Positions 6,662 through 14,954 of a DNA stretch of 64,000 nt are shown here, one piece after another. Positions within the stretch are counted from its first letter, which is position 1. Each line of letters begins with the position of its first letter. Source of the stretch: Achromobacter xylosoxidans. Lineage in GTDB: Bacteria; Pseudomonadota; Gammaproteobacteria; Burkholderiales; Burkholderiaceae_B. A program made the translations under genes and the position numbers. The stretch is from contig NZ_MTLG01000104.1 of NCBI RefSeq assembly GCF_002192695.1, positions 1 to 64,000 of the forward strand, in the 5' to 3' direction. The notes below the pieces were generated by a model, which saw only the letters and a program-made list of their open reading frames with translations, was not told where the DNA came from and did not search any database.

Positions 6662-8638
6662 TCAGGCGGCCTTCTGCATTTTGTCAAAGTGAGCGTTTTC
6701 GATGCGTTCGACTTCCGCGGCCGGGACCCAGTAGTCGACGTCGCGGTCATAGGCGCGGACGATGAACGAACCGATCATGCCGACGAAACCGACGATGGAC
6801 AGCCACCAGATGTGCCAGATCAGCGCGAAGCACATGACCAGGCCAAAGGCGCCGATGAATACGCCGGCGGCGGTGTTCCTCGGCATGTGGATGTCTTCGT
6901 ACTTGGCCGGGCGCTTGTAGGCCTTGCCGTTCTGCTTGTCTTCCCAGAACTGGTCCAGCGAGTCAACGTGCGGCACGTGGGCGAAGTTGTAGAAAGGAGC
7001 GGGCGAAGAAATGGCCCATTCCAGCGTGCGGCCATCCCAGGGATCGCCGGTGACGTCCTGGTTCTGCTTGCGCTGGCGGATCGAGACGAACACTTGCTGC
7101 AGCAGGAACCAGATGCCCAGCATGATCAGCGCGGCGCCGGCCAGGGCGACCAGCAGGTAGGGCTGCCATTCGGGGTTGTCGTAGTGGTTCAGGCGGCGCG
7201 TCATGCCCTTGAAGCCCAGGATGTACAGGGGCATGAAGGCCAGGAAGAAGCCGACGAACCAGCAGTAGAACGAGTAGCGGCCCAGGCGCTCGTTCAGCGT
7301 GAAGCCGAACGCCTTGGGGAACCAGTAGGTCATGCCCGCGATGCAGCCGAACACCACGCCACCGATGATGGTGTTGTGGAAGTGGGCGATCAGGAACAGG
7401 CTGTTGTGCAGCACGAACGACACGCCGGGGATGGCCAGCATCACGCCGGTCATGCCGCCGATGACGAACACGATCATGAAGCCCAGCGTCCACAGCACCG
7501 GCGTGGTGATGCGCAGGCGGCCGCGGTAGATGGTGAACAGCCAGTTGAAGATCTTCGCGCCCGTCGGGATCGAGATGATCATTGTCGCTATGCCGAAGAA
7601 GGCATTGACGTTGGCTCCCGCGCCCATGGTGAAGAAGTGGTGCAGCCAGACCAGGAACGACAGCACGCCGATGGCGGCCGTGGCGTAGACCATGGACTTG
7701 TAGCCGAACAGGGTCTTGCGGGCGAAGGTGGCGACGATTTCCGAGTACACGCCGAACGCCGGCAGCACCAGGATGTAGACCTCGGGGTGGCCCCAGATCC
7801 AGATCAGGTTCACGTACATCATGACGTTGCCGCCCATGTCGTTCGTGAAGAAGTGCGTGCCCAGGTAGCGGTCCATCGTCAGCAGCGCGAGCGTTGCGGC
7901 CAGCACGGGGAAGGCGGCGACGATCAGGACGTTGGTGACCAGCGAGGTCCAGGTGAAGATCGGCATCTTCATCAGGCCCATGCCCGGCGCGCGCATGCGC
8001 AGGATGGTCACGATGAAGTTGATGCCGCTAAGCGTGGTGCCCAGCCCGGATATCTGGAGCGCCCAGATGTAGTAGTCCACCCCCACGCTTGGGCTGTAGT
8101 CCAGTCCGGAGAGCGGCGGATAGGCGAGCCAGCCGGTCGCGGCGAATTCGCCCACGAACAGCGAGATCATCATCAGCGCGACGCCGGCGCCGAACAGCCA
8201 GAAGCTCAGCGAGTTCAGGAACGGGTAGGCCACGTCGCGGGCGCCGATCTGCAGCGGCACCACGAGGTTCATCAGCCCGGTGATGAAGGGCATCGCCATG
8301 AAGAAAATCATGATGACGCCGTGGGCGGTGAAGATCTGGTCGTAGTGGTGCGGCGGCAGGAAGCCGGCCGAGTCGGAGGACGCGACCGCCAGCTGGGTAC
8401 GCATCATGATGGCGTCGGCGAAGCCGCGCAGCAGCATGATCAGGGCGACGATGATGTACATCACGCCGATGCGCTTGTGGTCGACGGTGGTCAGCCATTC
8501 CGTCCAGAGGTACTTCCACTTCTGGAAGTAGGTGATGGCGCCGAAGACCGCTAGGCCTCCCAGGCACACGGCGGCCAGCGTAACCATGACGATGGGTTCA
8601 TGGTACGGAATGGCCTCGAGGGTGAGTTTCCCGAGCAT
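6662..8638 (-). CDS. cyoB: Cytochrome bo3 quinol oxidase subunit I
   Basis: This is a 658-residue heme-copper oxidase subunit I that reduces O2 to water with ubiquinol and pumps protons. Metal ligands are visible: His in [10 protein letters not shown] (low-spin heme), IWGHPEVYI (CuB His with the cross-linked Tyr), LHHFFTMG (the CuB His pair) and [11 protein letters not shown] (high-spin and low-spin heme His). Fifteen helices and a hydrophilic tail fit the CyoB length. It lies 2 bp after cyoA. Heme O synthase (cyoE), needed for the high-spin heme, is not in the window. Confidence 0.97.
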   Translation of the reverse strand: MLGKLTLEAIPYHEPIVMVTLAAVCLGGLAVFGAITYFQKWKYLWTEWLTTVDHKRIGVMYIIVALIMLLRGFADAIMMRTQLAVASSDSAGFLPPHHYDQIFTAHGVIMIFFMAMPFITGLMNLVVPLQIGARDVAYPFLNSLSFWLFGAGVALMMISLFVGEFAATGWLAYPPLSGLDYSPSVGVDYYIWALQISGLGTTLSGINFIVTILRMRAPGMGLMKMPIFTWTSLVTNVLIVAAFPVLAATLALLTMDRYLGTHFFTNDMGGNVMMYVNLIWIWGHPEVYILVLPAFGVYSEIVATFARKTLFGYKSMVYATAAIGVLSFLVWLHHFFTMGAGANVNAFFGIATMIISIPTGAKIFNWLFTIYRGRLRITTPVLWTLGFMIVFVIGGMTGVMLAIPGVSFVLHNSLFLIAHFHNTIIGGVVFGCIAGMTYWFPKAFGFTLNERLGRYSFYCWFVGFFLAFMPLYILGFKGMTRRLNHYDNPEWQPYLLVALAGAALIMLGIWFLLQQVFVSIRQRKQNQDVTGDPWDGRTLEWAISSPAPFYNFAHVPHVDSLDQFWEDKQNGKAYKRPAKYEDIHMPRNTAAGVFIGAFGLVMCFALIWHIWWLSIVGFVGMIGSFIVRAYDRDVDYWVPAAEVERIENAHFDKMQKAA

Positions 8639-8640
8639 TG

Positions 8641-9549
8641 TTAGTTAATTCCTGCGATCAGATTGTTCGACGTGGGGGTGCACGTGGCGGAGTCCACGCC
8701 GGCCATCTTGGTCATGGTGCTGCCAAGAATGAAATCAAACATGGCGGGGGGCGCCGAGGAGTACTTGACGACCGGGTTGCGCTCGCTGCGCTTGCTCAGC
8801 TCCGCGTAGACCTCGGGGGTCAGCGCCACGGGGGCAGCCTTGGCTTCCTTGACCCAGTTGTCGAAACCTTCCTGCGACATGGCGATGGCCTTGAAGCGCA
8901 TGCCGGAGAAGCCGGCGCCGCTGTAGTTGGCCGAGATGCCCGCGTAGGTGCCGGCTTCCGTCGCATTCAGGTGCAGCTTGGTCTCCATGCCGGCCATCGA
9001 GTAGATCTGGCTGCCCAGCTGGGGGATGAAGAACGAGTTCATGACCGTGGCCGAGGTGATCCGGAAGTTGACCGGAACATCGACCGGGAAGGCGATCTCG
9101 TTGACCGTGGCGATGTCGTACTCGGGGTAGATGAACAGCCACTTCCAATCCAGCGAAACCACCTCGATGGTGACCGGCTTGTGTTCGGATACGAGCGGCT
9201 TGTAGGGATCCAGCGCGTGCGTCGAGCGCCAGGTGATCACGGCGAGAATCGCCACGATGATACAAGGGACGGTCCAGACCACGACTTCGATCGCGGTGGA
9301 GTGGGCCCACTTGGGCTGGTAGTCAGCTTTGGTGTTGGATGCGCGGTATTTCCAGGCAAAAGCCAGGATCATGACAATGACCGGAATCACGACGATGAGC
9401 ATCAGCCCGGTCGCCGTGAACAGCAAAGTCTTTTCCTGGGCGCCAATATCTCCCTTGGGGGAGAGGATTTCCATGTTGCAGCCGCCAAGCAGCATGACCG
9501 CGCCGACGCTGAGAATGCGCGTAAGGGTCGCAAGGAGGGGGTGTTTCAC
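8641..9549 (-). CDS. cyoA: Cytochrome bo3 quinol oxidase subunit II
   Basis: This is a 302-residue lipoprotein from a GTG start at 9549. I chose it because it gives a proper type II signal ([20 protein letters not shown] then LGGC) and has AAGG upstream; the upstream ATG adds a non-signal leader. Two membrane helices and a cupredoxin domain follow ([32 protein letters not shown]). The CuA-binding ligands of cytochrome c oxidases are absent, as expected for a quinol oxidase. It is the first gene of cyoABCD; its upstream region carries palindromes of two classes. Confidence 0.95.
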   Translation of the reverse strand: MKHPLLATLTRILSVGAVMLLGGCNMEILSPKGDIGAQEKTLLFTATGLMLIVVIPVIVMILAFAWKYRASNTKADYQPKWAHSTAIEVVVWTVPCIIVAILAVITWRSTHALDPYKPLVSEHKPVTIEVVSLDWKWLFIYPEYDIATVNEIAFPVDVPVNFRITSATVMNSFFIPQLGSQIYSMAGMETKLHLNATEAGTYAGISANYSGAGFSGMRFKAIAMSQEGFDNWVKEAKAAPVALTPEVYAELSKRSERNPVVKYSSAPPAMFDFILGSTMTKMAGVDSATCTPTSNNLIAGIN

Positions 9550-9576
9550 GTACAGCCTTGGATGGAAGGTGGAAAA

Positions 9577-9614
9577 TGCTGCATAGCAGCAGACTGGAAT
9601 GCTGCTAGGCAGCA
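9577..9614. promoter_or_regulatory. Two TGCTGC-N3-GCAGCA palindromes before cyoA
   Basis: TGCTGC-ATA-GCAGCA at 9577-9591 and TGCTGC-TAG-GCAGCA at 9600-9614 have identical 6-bp arms and centres 23 bp apart. They lie 28-65 bp upstream of the cyoA start codon. They look like a double operator for an unidentified dimeric regulator, or paired hairpins in the leader. Confidence 0.6.
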
Positions 9615-9648
9615 ACGTCCATCCTATCGGCTTGATATGGGTCAAGCA

Positions 9649-9665
9649 TGCGACGAATGGTCGCA
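9649..9665. promoter_or_regulatory. RegA/PrrA-type box 1 upstream of cyoA
   Basis: TGCGAC-GAATG-GTCGCA is a perfect 6-bp inverted repeat with a 5-bp spacer. It fits the GCGNC-N5-GNCGC pattern bound by RegA/PrrA/ActR/RoxR response regulators. It lies 100 bp upstream of the cyoA start codon. Confidence 0.75.
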
Positions 9666-9746
9666 TTGCCTGGGAGGATTCCGCCCCAAGGGGGGCAGAT
9701 TCAGGGTTTTCCTAGGGGGGCAGGGGCCTGCTGCAAGGTTCCTGGG

Positions 9747-9763
9747 TGCGACGATATGTCGCA
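9747..9763. promoter_or_regulatory. RegA/PrrA-type box 2 upstream of cyoA
   Basis: TGCGAC-GATAT-GTCGCA; the symmetry extends to 9-bp arms (GGGTGCGAC and GTCGCACCC, 9744-9766). Its centre is 98 bp from box 1. Confidence 0.78.
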
Positions 9764-9780
9764 CCCGCACACGAGGGCCC

Positions 9781-9797
9781 TGCGACGATTTGTCGCA
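9781..9797. promoter_or_regulatory. RegA/PrrA-type box 3 next to the regA stop
   Basis: TGCGAC-GATTT-GTCGCA, only 10 bp beyond the regA stop codon. Its centre is 34 bp from box 2, about three helical turns, which would suit cooperative binding. Confidence 0.75.
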
Positions 9798-9807
9798 TCT
9801 GCACAAA

Positions 9808-10359
9808 TCAGTCGATGAGCACTTCGCGTTCCGGCCCCGGTTTCTTGGCCAGTTTGCGCTGCAGGGAGCGCCGGTGCATGCCCAGGAGGCGGGCCGCCGC
9901 CGAAACGTTGCCGCCGGTTTCGTGCAGGGCCTGGTGGATATGCTCCCATTCCAGGCGGTGCAACGGCGTCATGGTGGTTTCGATCGTCACGTTTTCCGGC
10001 TTCACCAGGCCCAGCGTGCGCAGGATCATGGGCGCCGTGGCGGGCTTGGGCAGGTAGTCGTCGGCGCCGCGCTTGATGGCCTCGACGGCGGTGGCCACGC
10101 TGGCGTAGCCGGTGACCAGCAGGATGCGCATGTCGGCGCGCAGGGCGCGCAGGGGACGGATCAGGGTCAGGCCGGAGTCTTCGCCCAGGCGCAGGTCCAC
10201 CAGGGCGAAGGCGGGACGGATTTCCTCGGCCACGCGCAGCGCCTCGGCGATGCCGGTGGCGGTACGCGTTTCCAGGCCGCGGCGCGACAGGCTGCGCTGC
10301 AGGGTGCGCACGTAGAGTTCGTCGTCGTCGATCAGCAGGCCAAGATCGGTTGGGTTCAT
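9808..10359 (-). CDS. regA: Redox response regulator of the RegA/PrrA/ActR/RoxR family
   Basis: This is a 183-residue regulator with an N-terminal receiver domain: acidic triad D11-D13, phospho-acceptor D55 in FALVDLRLGEDSG, T83 and K105 (DYLPKPAT). A proline-containing linker leads to a C-terminal Fis-type helix-turn-helix (GGNVSAAARLLGMHRRSLQRKL). The small size and Fis-type output domain are those of RegA/PrrA. It follows regB directly. The ATG at 10359 is used; a TTG at 10368 overlapping the regB stop is an alternative. Three matching DNA boxes lie between this gene and cyoA, so bo3 oxidase is a probable target. Confidence 0.92.
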   Translation of the reverse strand: MNPTDLGLLIDDDELYVRTLQRSLSRRGLETRTATGIAEALRVAEEIRPAFALVDLRLGEDSGLTLIRPLRALRADMRILLVTGYASVATAVEAIKRGADDYLPKPATAPMILRTLGLVKPENVTIETTMTPLHRLEWEHIHQALHETGGNVSAAARLLGMHRRSLQRKLAKKPGPEREVLID

Positions 10360-10364
10360 TGCAC

Positions 10365-11567
10365 TCAAGTCCCGGTACTCCCTAACGGGAGGTAAAAGCG
10401 GATACGCGTGCCGCCGTCTTCGGCGGCGGTCATGGTCATTTCGCCGCCCATCTGTTCCACCGTGGCGTGCGACAGCGCCAGGCCCACGCCCAGCCCTCCC
10501 GGCTTGCCACTATTGAACAGGCTGGTCGCCGGCAGCAGGGTCTGGTCGGGGTCGAAGCCCCGCCCGTAGTCCCTGACTTCGCCGCGCAGGGCGCCATAAC
10601 CGTATTCCAGATGCAGGTCCACGCGGGGCGCGTCGGCGGCTTCGCCGGCGTCCGCCGCGTTGTTCAGCAGGGCCTGCAGCAGGTGGGCGATGGCCGGATC
10701 CACCCGCAGGCTGCCGGGCAGGGTGCCCGAGCGCTGCAGGTCGATGGTCGGCCGGATCAAGCGCCATTGCCCCACCACGCGGACCAGGTCCACCGCAGTT
10801 GGGACCGCCAGGTTGCGGATACGTTCCCGGCACAGGGCCAGCAATTGGCTGAGGGTGGAGACGTCGGCGCGCAGGTCTTCGTCCTTGACCTCGGCGGCGA
10901 TCTCGTCGGTCAGCAGGGTCATGGTCGCCAGCGGGGTATTCAGTTCGTGCGCCATCGCGGCGGCGTGGGTGGCCAGGGCGACGATGCCTTCGTTGCGGGT
11001 GAAGCGTTCGCGCAGCCGCGCCAGTTCGCGCTCGCGGTCGCGCAGGTCCGAGGCCAGGCGGGTCGAAAACACCAGCACCACCACCACCGAAATCAGGAAG
11101 TTGGCGCCCATGCCCCAGAGCAGCAGGGTATGGGTGTCGACGTCTCCGCGCAGGGGCTGGCCGAAGATCGCGGCCGCCGCGTAGCCCGAGATGCCCGCCA
11201 CCGCCGCGGCCAGCGCCCAGTTGCGCGGCAGCGCCAGGGCCGCCAGCGCGGTCAGGATCAGGAACATCATGCCGAAGGGATTGCTGATGCCGCCGCTCCA
11301 GCCCACCATCCAGGCCAGCACCGCCATGTCCACGAACAGATGGCCGAAGGCGGTGGCGTGGGACAGGTCGCGGCGGTGGCGCAGGCGCAGGCTGGCGTAG
11401 ACGTTGAAGCCGATCAGCGCGCCGACGCCGATCCACAGGGGCTCCAGCGGCAGGGCCAGGCCCAGGACGCTGCTGGCCAGCAGGATGGTGGCGGCCTGGC
11501 CCGCGATGGCGAGCCAGCGCAGGCTGCAGAGGGTACGCAGGAATGAAAAGGCGGAACTACCGGGCAT
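10365..11567 (-). CDS. regB: Redox-sensing histidine kinase RegB/PrrB/ActS/RoxS
   Basis: This is a 400-residue inner-membrane kinase. Six helices fill residues 10-165 and include GGISNPF at 92-98, the conserved quinone-sensing loop of RegB. The dimerisation box has phospho-acceptor H207 (MAHELNTPLATM). C246 (LLALCRERI) sits where RegB has its redox-active cysteine. The ATPase domain has an N box (LLNNAADA), DYGRGFD and GGLGVGLALS. It phosphorylates RegA under reducing conditions in characterised systems. It is the first gene of regBA, read toward cyo. Confidence 0.93.
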   Translation of the reverse strand: MPGSSAFSFLRTLCSLRWLAIAGQAATILLASSVLGLALPLEPLWIGVGALIGFNVYASLRLRHRRDLSHATAFGHLFVDMAVLAWMVGWSGGISNPFGMMFLILTALAALALPRNWALAAAVAGISGYAAAAIFGQPLRGDVDTHTLLLWGMGANFLISVVVVLVFSTRLASDLRDRERELARLRERFTRNEGIVALATHAAAMAHELNTPLATMTLLTDEIAAEVKDEDLRADVSTLSQLLALCRERIRNLAVPTAVDLVRVVGQWRLIRPTIDLQRSGTLPGSLRVDPAIAHLLQALLNNAADAGEAADAPRVDLHLEYGYGALRGEVRDYGRGFDPDQTLLPATSLFNSGKPGGLGVGLALSHATVEQMGGEMTMTAAEDGGTRIRFYLPLGSTGT

Positions 11568-11804
11568 ATCCAGACACAGAGGTGCCGGCAGGCTGCCGGC
11601 GGGTACGCGCGCCCGGCTGCGCGGAACGCTGGCATCCGGGGCGCGGCGCAGGGGGCCGGCTGCCCCGCCGCGCCCTCAGGCGGGCCGGCGGTGGATGTGC
11701 TGGCATTGTATGGCGAATCAGGCGCCGCCGCCGGTCAGCCGGCGATTAATGTGTCCCCGATATGGGCGCATGGCGCCTGGGCCTGCCGCTGTCCCGCCTT
11801 TGTG
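11568..11804. other. Intergenic region upstream of regBA
   Basis: This 237-bp GC-rich gap separates the start of regB and the stop of the DUF4148 gene. It should hold the regBA promoter. I see no RegA-type box, clear terminator or gene in it. Confidence 0.4.
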
Positions 11805-12164
11805 TCAGTGGATATCGGAGGTGCCGCTGTGCGCCATCGCGGGCGGCGGATAGTCTTCTTCGTCGGAGGCCATCTGGCCTTGGATCTGCGCCTGCTGCAG
11901 CTCCTGGTCGACCTGGGCGCGGGTTTCGGATTGGTGCGACATGACCGGGGGAGGATAGTCTTCGTCGCCGAATGTGTACTGGCCGTTGGCCTTGGCCTGG
12001 GCCAGCTCGGCACTGACCTGGTCCGCCGTCTTGGCGGCGGGGGCGGCGTAGGTCACGCGCCAGTCGCCGTAGAGGTCGTGGGTGTACTGCGTGGTCTGGG
12101 CCTGGGCGGCCCCGGCGGCGGCCAAGCCGGCGCATAGCAATAAGGTCCTGCTGAGGGTCTTCAT
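11805..12164 (-). CDS. DUF4148-type small exported protein
   Basis: This is a 119-residue protein with a Sec signal (MKTLSRTLLLCAGLAAAGAAQA). The mature part has two related units, each pairing a DUF4148-like helix (TADQVSAELAQAKANGQ; TRAQVDQELQQAQIQGQ) with an acidic proline segment (GDEDYPPPVMSH; SDEEDYPPPAMAH). AGGAG lies 7 bases before the ATG. The layout parallels the protein at 1860-2216, but the linker sequence is different. Function unknown; probably periplasmic. Confidence 0.82.
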   Translation of the reverse strand: MKTLSRTLLLCAGLAAAGAAQAQTTQYTHDLYGDWRVTYAAPAAKTADQVSAELAQAKANGQYTFGDEDYPPPVMSHQSETRAQVDQELQQAQIQGQMASDEEDYPPPAMAHSGTSDIH

Positions 12165-12416
12165 GAAACGCTCCTGGCAATCAAAGCTTGCGGCCGTGGC
12201 CGGCCGCGCCTACGTCCGCGATGCTGTCCGCGGACGATTCCTGGATGCGGGAAAGCCTGGCCCGGCGCGCCGCGACGGCGCGCGCCGGACCTTTTCCAAT
12301 TCGACCCGCCGCGCGGCGCGGCGTTGCATGCCGGACAGCCTTGTTGCAAGGAAGCTGTTTCAGCCGTGCAGCATAGCTGTCACGCCACTTTCAAGGGGAC
12401 GCTTCGGGCTGAGGGC
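12165..12416. other. Gap between the DUF4148 gene and the copper operon
   Basis: This 252-bp region should carry the DUF4148 promoter and the end of the copper operon. Reading frames crossing it lack ribosome sites and family resemblance. I see nothing else in it. Confidence 0.4.
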
Positions 12417-12911
12417 TCAGTGGCCGTGGCCGGCAGCCGGCGCGGCTGCCGCGTTCAGCGGGCGCGCCACCGCGTCCACCGGCACGCGCTGCTGGCGTTT
12501 GTCGGCATCTTCGACGATGAGCGTCAGGGCGACGTGCTCGCCGGGCGAGATCTGGCCGGCCAGGTCGATCAGCATCACGTGATAGCCGCCGGGCTTGAGC
12601 TCCACCGCCTGGCCCGCGGGCAGGGCGATGCCCGGCACCTGGCGCATCTTCATGACGTTGTCCTGCATCGCCATTTCATGGATTTCCACGTGCTTGGCGG
12701 CCTGCGACTCCACGCCGACCAGGCGGCCGCCGGAGGCGGAGGTCAGGCGCATGAAGACGCCGGTGGCGTGCTGGCTGGGCACGGTGGAGCGCACGCAGGC
12801 GTCGTCCACCTTCAGGGCGGCATCCTGGGCCAACGCGGCAGGGCTGGCGCCGGCCAGGGCGCAGACGGCGAAGGCGGCGGCCGCCAGGGATTTGATCGCG
12901 GATTTTTTCAT
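12417..12911 (-). CDS. pcuC: Periplasmic copper chaperone PCu(A)C
   Basis: This is a 164-residue exported protein (signal ending SPAALAQ). It has the PCu(A)C copper(I) site pattern: VEIHEMAMQDNVMKMR followed about 20 residues later by GGYHVMLID, giving the His/Met ligands of the H-(M)x10M-x21-HxM motif. It ends in a His-rich GHGH tail. PCu(A)C works with SCO1 proteins to load copper into respiratory oxidases, and the SCO1 gene lies 38 bp upstream in the same operon. Confidence 0.93.
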   Translation of the reverse strand: MKKSAIKSLAAAAFAVCALAGASPAALAQDAALKVDDACVRSTVPSQHATGVFMRLTSASGGRLVGVESQAAKHVEIHEMAMQDNVMKMRQVPGIALPAGQAVELKPGGYHVMLIDLAGQISPGEHVALTLIVEDADKRQQRVPVDAVARPLNAAAAPAAGHGH

Positions 12912-12949
12912 GATGGTTGCCTCTATCTCTATCTATATATGGGTTCGGG

Positions 12950-13573
12950 TCAGAGCACGGTGCGCAGATCGTCCACGCATTCCTGCGCGCTCTGCTGGTG
13001 GCGCAGGGCGATGCGCAGCTTGCCGCTGGCGTCGATGACGTAGGTCAGCGCGGTGTGGTCCATGGTGTAGGACGAGCCGGTCGCGACCTTCTGGTAGAAG
13101 ACCTTGAACGACTGCGCGGCGGCGCGGGTCTGTTCGGCATCGCCGCGCAGGCCGACGAAATCCGGATCAAAGGCCTGGGTATAGGCGCGCAGGATCTCCG
13201 GCGTGTCGCGCTCGGGGTCGACGGTGATGAAGAGGACGCGCAGCTTCTTGGCGTCCGCGCCCAGCAGGCTCTTGATCTCGACCGCGCGGGTGAGCGCCGT
13301 GGGGCAGATGTCCGGGCATTGCGTGAAGCCGAAGAACAGCATGACCGGCTGGCCGGCGTAGTCGGCCAGCTTGCGCTGGCGGCCTTCGGTGTCCTGCAGC
13401 TGGAAGTCGCCGGAAGGCATGCCGGACAGATCCATGCCGTGCAGCTTGGGTGCATCGGGGCCGCAGCCCGCCAGGGCCAGCAAGGCGAAAGAGGACAGCA
13501 GCAGGCGGCGCCGCGGATCGGGCGCGTGGGAGCGCGCCGCGCCGGCGGGCGCGCGCAGAATGGGGGAATGCAT
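12950..13573 (-). CDS. SCO1/SenC family copper-delivery lipoprotein
   Basis: This is a 207-residue protein with a twin-basic lipoprotein signal (RRRLLLSSFALLALAGC, lipidated C37). A thioredoxin-like fold carries the copper site C86-PDI-C90 and H173 (MDHTALTY). SCO proteins reduce and metallate the copper centres of heme-copper oxidases. GAGG lies 5 bases before the ATG. It sits between a DUF2946 gene and pcuC, an arrangement that points to copper supply to an oxidase. Confidence 0.94.
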   Translation of the reverse strand: MHSPILRAPAGAARSHAPDPRRRLLLSSFALLALAGCGPDAPKLHGMDLSGMPSGDFQLQDTEGRQRKLADYAGQPVMLFFGFTQCPDICPTALTRAVEIKSLLGADAKKLRVLFITVDPERDTPEILRAYTQAFDPDFVGLRGDAEQTRAAAQSFKVFYQKVATGSSYTMDHTALTYVIDASGKLRIALRHQQSAQECVDDLRTVL

Positions 13574-13634
13574 GTAAACCTCGTCGGTTGACGGTTCGTC
13601 CAGGGGCGCGGCGGGGCCGCGCGTTCAGGCGGAG

Positions 13635-14060
13635 TCAGGCGAGGAATGGCGGGGCGCGGGACCCCAGCGGCGGACCTGGAGCGGTCGGCGCGGGCGGGGC
13701 ATCGCTTGCGGGCGCGGGCAGCGCATGTAGGCCGACGGCCAACAGCAGGGGAGTGAGCGCGGGAGCCGGAGCGGGCGCTACGTGCGCCAGCAGGCCGAAG
13801 GGGCAGAGCGCGCCGGTGTCGGCGGTGTCGTGCCCGGCCGTGTTCTTGTCGCCGGGCGACAGCGCCAGCGTCAGCGTCGACAGATCGCCGGCGGCCGAGC
13901 AGAACGTAACGGCGAGCCGGCCGTCGTGCAGCGCCCGGGCGTCGGGCATGTAGCCCGCCGGCACCAGCGCGCGCAGCGCCAGGGCCAGGAGCGCCAGCCA
14001 CAGCACGCCCCGCGCGCGCGCGGCGCGGCCTAGGTGCTGGAGGCGGGTGAGGCGGGACAT
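13635..14060 (-). CDS. DUF2946 family protein upstream of sco1
   Basis: This is a 141-residue protein with a hydrophobic N-terminal segment and the DUF2946 landmark LVPAGYMPD. Family members usually carry a late CxxC that can bind copper. Here the site reads C86-P-F-G, so the second cysteine is missing; another cysteine is at 54. In Bordetella, a DUF2946 protein (CruR) acts in cis as a copper-sensing leader ORF that shuts off downstream genes. This gene is first in the operon with sco1 and pcuC, which suggests a similar role, but the lost cysteine makes that uncertain. Confidence 0.8.
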   Translation of the reverse strand: MSRLTRLQHLGRAARARGVLWLALLALALRALVPAGYMPDARALHDGRLAVTFCSAAGDLSTLTLALSPGDKNTAGHDTADTGALCPFGLLAHVAPAPAPALTPLLLAVGLHALPAPASDAPPAPTAPGPPLGSRAPPFLA

Positions 14061-14111
14061 GGCGGCATTCTATCCTGTGCCATCGGCGCCAGGCATCTGA
14101 CGTCACCGCCC

Positions 14112-14951
14112 ATGGCGCGCCAAAATCTTGGTACCCTTGAACGCACTCAAATCCCGACATCCCACTCAGTGCCCCAGGTTTCAGTGCTTTCCTCGTCCGC
14201 CCCGACCCTGTCCGTTCCCGTTTTGCCCGCCGCTGCCCGTCGGGCCTGGCCGTCCTTCCGCCTATGGATGTGCGTGCTGGCAGTGGCGCTGCTGGCTCTG
14301 CTGTCCGCCTGCGGCACCACCAAGGTCCAGCCCGGCTACTACCGCGTGCAGTCGGGCGACACGCTGACCCAGATCGCGCGCAAGCAGGGCACCAGCGTGA
14401 GCAATCTGGTGCGCTGGAACAATCTGTCGAATTCCAATGCCATCGAAGTCGGGCAATTGCTGCGGGTCGAGCCGCCGGCCGGGCAGGCCAGCACGTCCAC
14501 CGCTCCCAGCAAGGCGCGCGGCAAGCCCGCGCCCTCGCCCAAGTCGTCAACCTCGACCGCCAAGCGCCGCACCGCCCCGCCGGGCGCGATCTCGCTGGTC
14601 TGGCCCGCCCAGGGCAAGGTCACGCGCGGCTACGACGGCTCGGGCTCCAACGGCATCGTCATCAGCAATTCCTCCGGCACGCCGGTGGTGGCCGCGGCGC
14701 AAGGCACGGTGGCCTATTCCGGCAGCGGCCTGCGCGGTTATGGCCACTTGGTCATCGTCAAGCACAACGCCAGTTTCCTGAGCATCTACGCTCACAACAG
14801 CAAGCTGCTGGTCAAGGAAGGCCAACGCGTCAGCCAGGGCCAGAAGATCGCCGAAATGGGCAGTAGCGACAGCAAGCAGGTGGGGCTGTATTTCGAGCTG
14901 CGCTACGACGGGCAGGCGGTCGATCCGGCGGGGTCCCTGCCGCCGAAGTAG
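14112..14951 (+). CDS. NlpD-like LysM/M23 lipoprotein (divisome amidase activator type)
   Basis: This is a protein of about 279 residues with a lipoprotein signal (WMCVLAVALLALLSAC). A LysM domain binds peptidoglycan (YYRVQSGDTLTQIARKQG to GQLLRVEP), then comes a Ser/Pro/Lys linker and a C-terminal M23/LytM domain. The zinc ligands are degenerate: the first His position is Asn (SNGIVISN) and the final HxH is GLYFE. It is therefore probably not a hydrolase but an amidase activator like NlpD. The ATG at 14112 has a poor ribosome site; GTG 14169 is possible. It is not next to rpoS, unlike classical nlpD. It is divergent from the DUF2946 gene. Confidence 0.85.
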   Translation: MARQNLGTLERTQIPTSHSVPQVSVLSSSAPTLSVPVLPAAARRAWPSFRLWMCVLAVALLALLSACGTTKVQPGYYRVQSGDTLTQIARKQGTSVSNLVRWNNLSNSNAIEVGQLLRVEPPAGQASTSTAPSKARGKPAPSPKSSTSTAKRRTAPPGAISLVWPAQGKVTRGYDGSGSNGIVISNSSGTPVVAAAQGTVAYSGSGLRGYGHLVIVKHNASFLSIYAHNSKLLVKEGQRVSQGQKIAEMGSSDSKQVGLYFELRYDGQAVDPAGSLPPK

Positions 14952-14954
14952 GTG

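Noticed and set aside
6020-8554. 844-codon open frame on the plus strand
   Set aside because: It is antisense to cyoB and cyoC, has no family resemblance and is rich in His/Asp/Glu/Gln typical of a reversed high-GC membrane-protein gene.
8638-10395. 585-codon open frame on the plus strand
   Set aside because: It lies opposite cyoA, the cyo promoter and regA; those genes have full domains and ribosome sites, this frame has neither.
13045-14550. 501-codon open frame on the minus strand spanning the sco1 and DUF2946 genes
   Set aside because: It runs in another frame through two recognised genes and crosses into the divergent NlpD-like gene; its Arg/Pro/Ser-rich composition is that of an off-frame reading.
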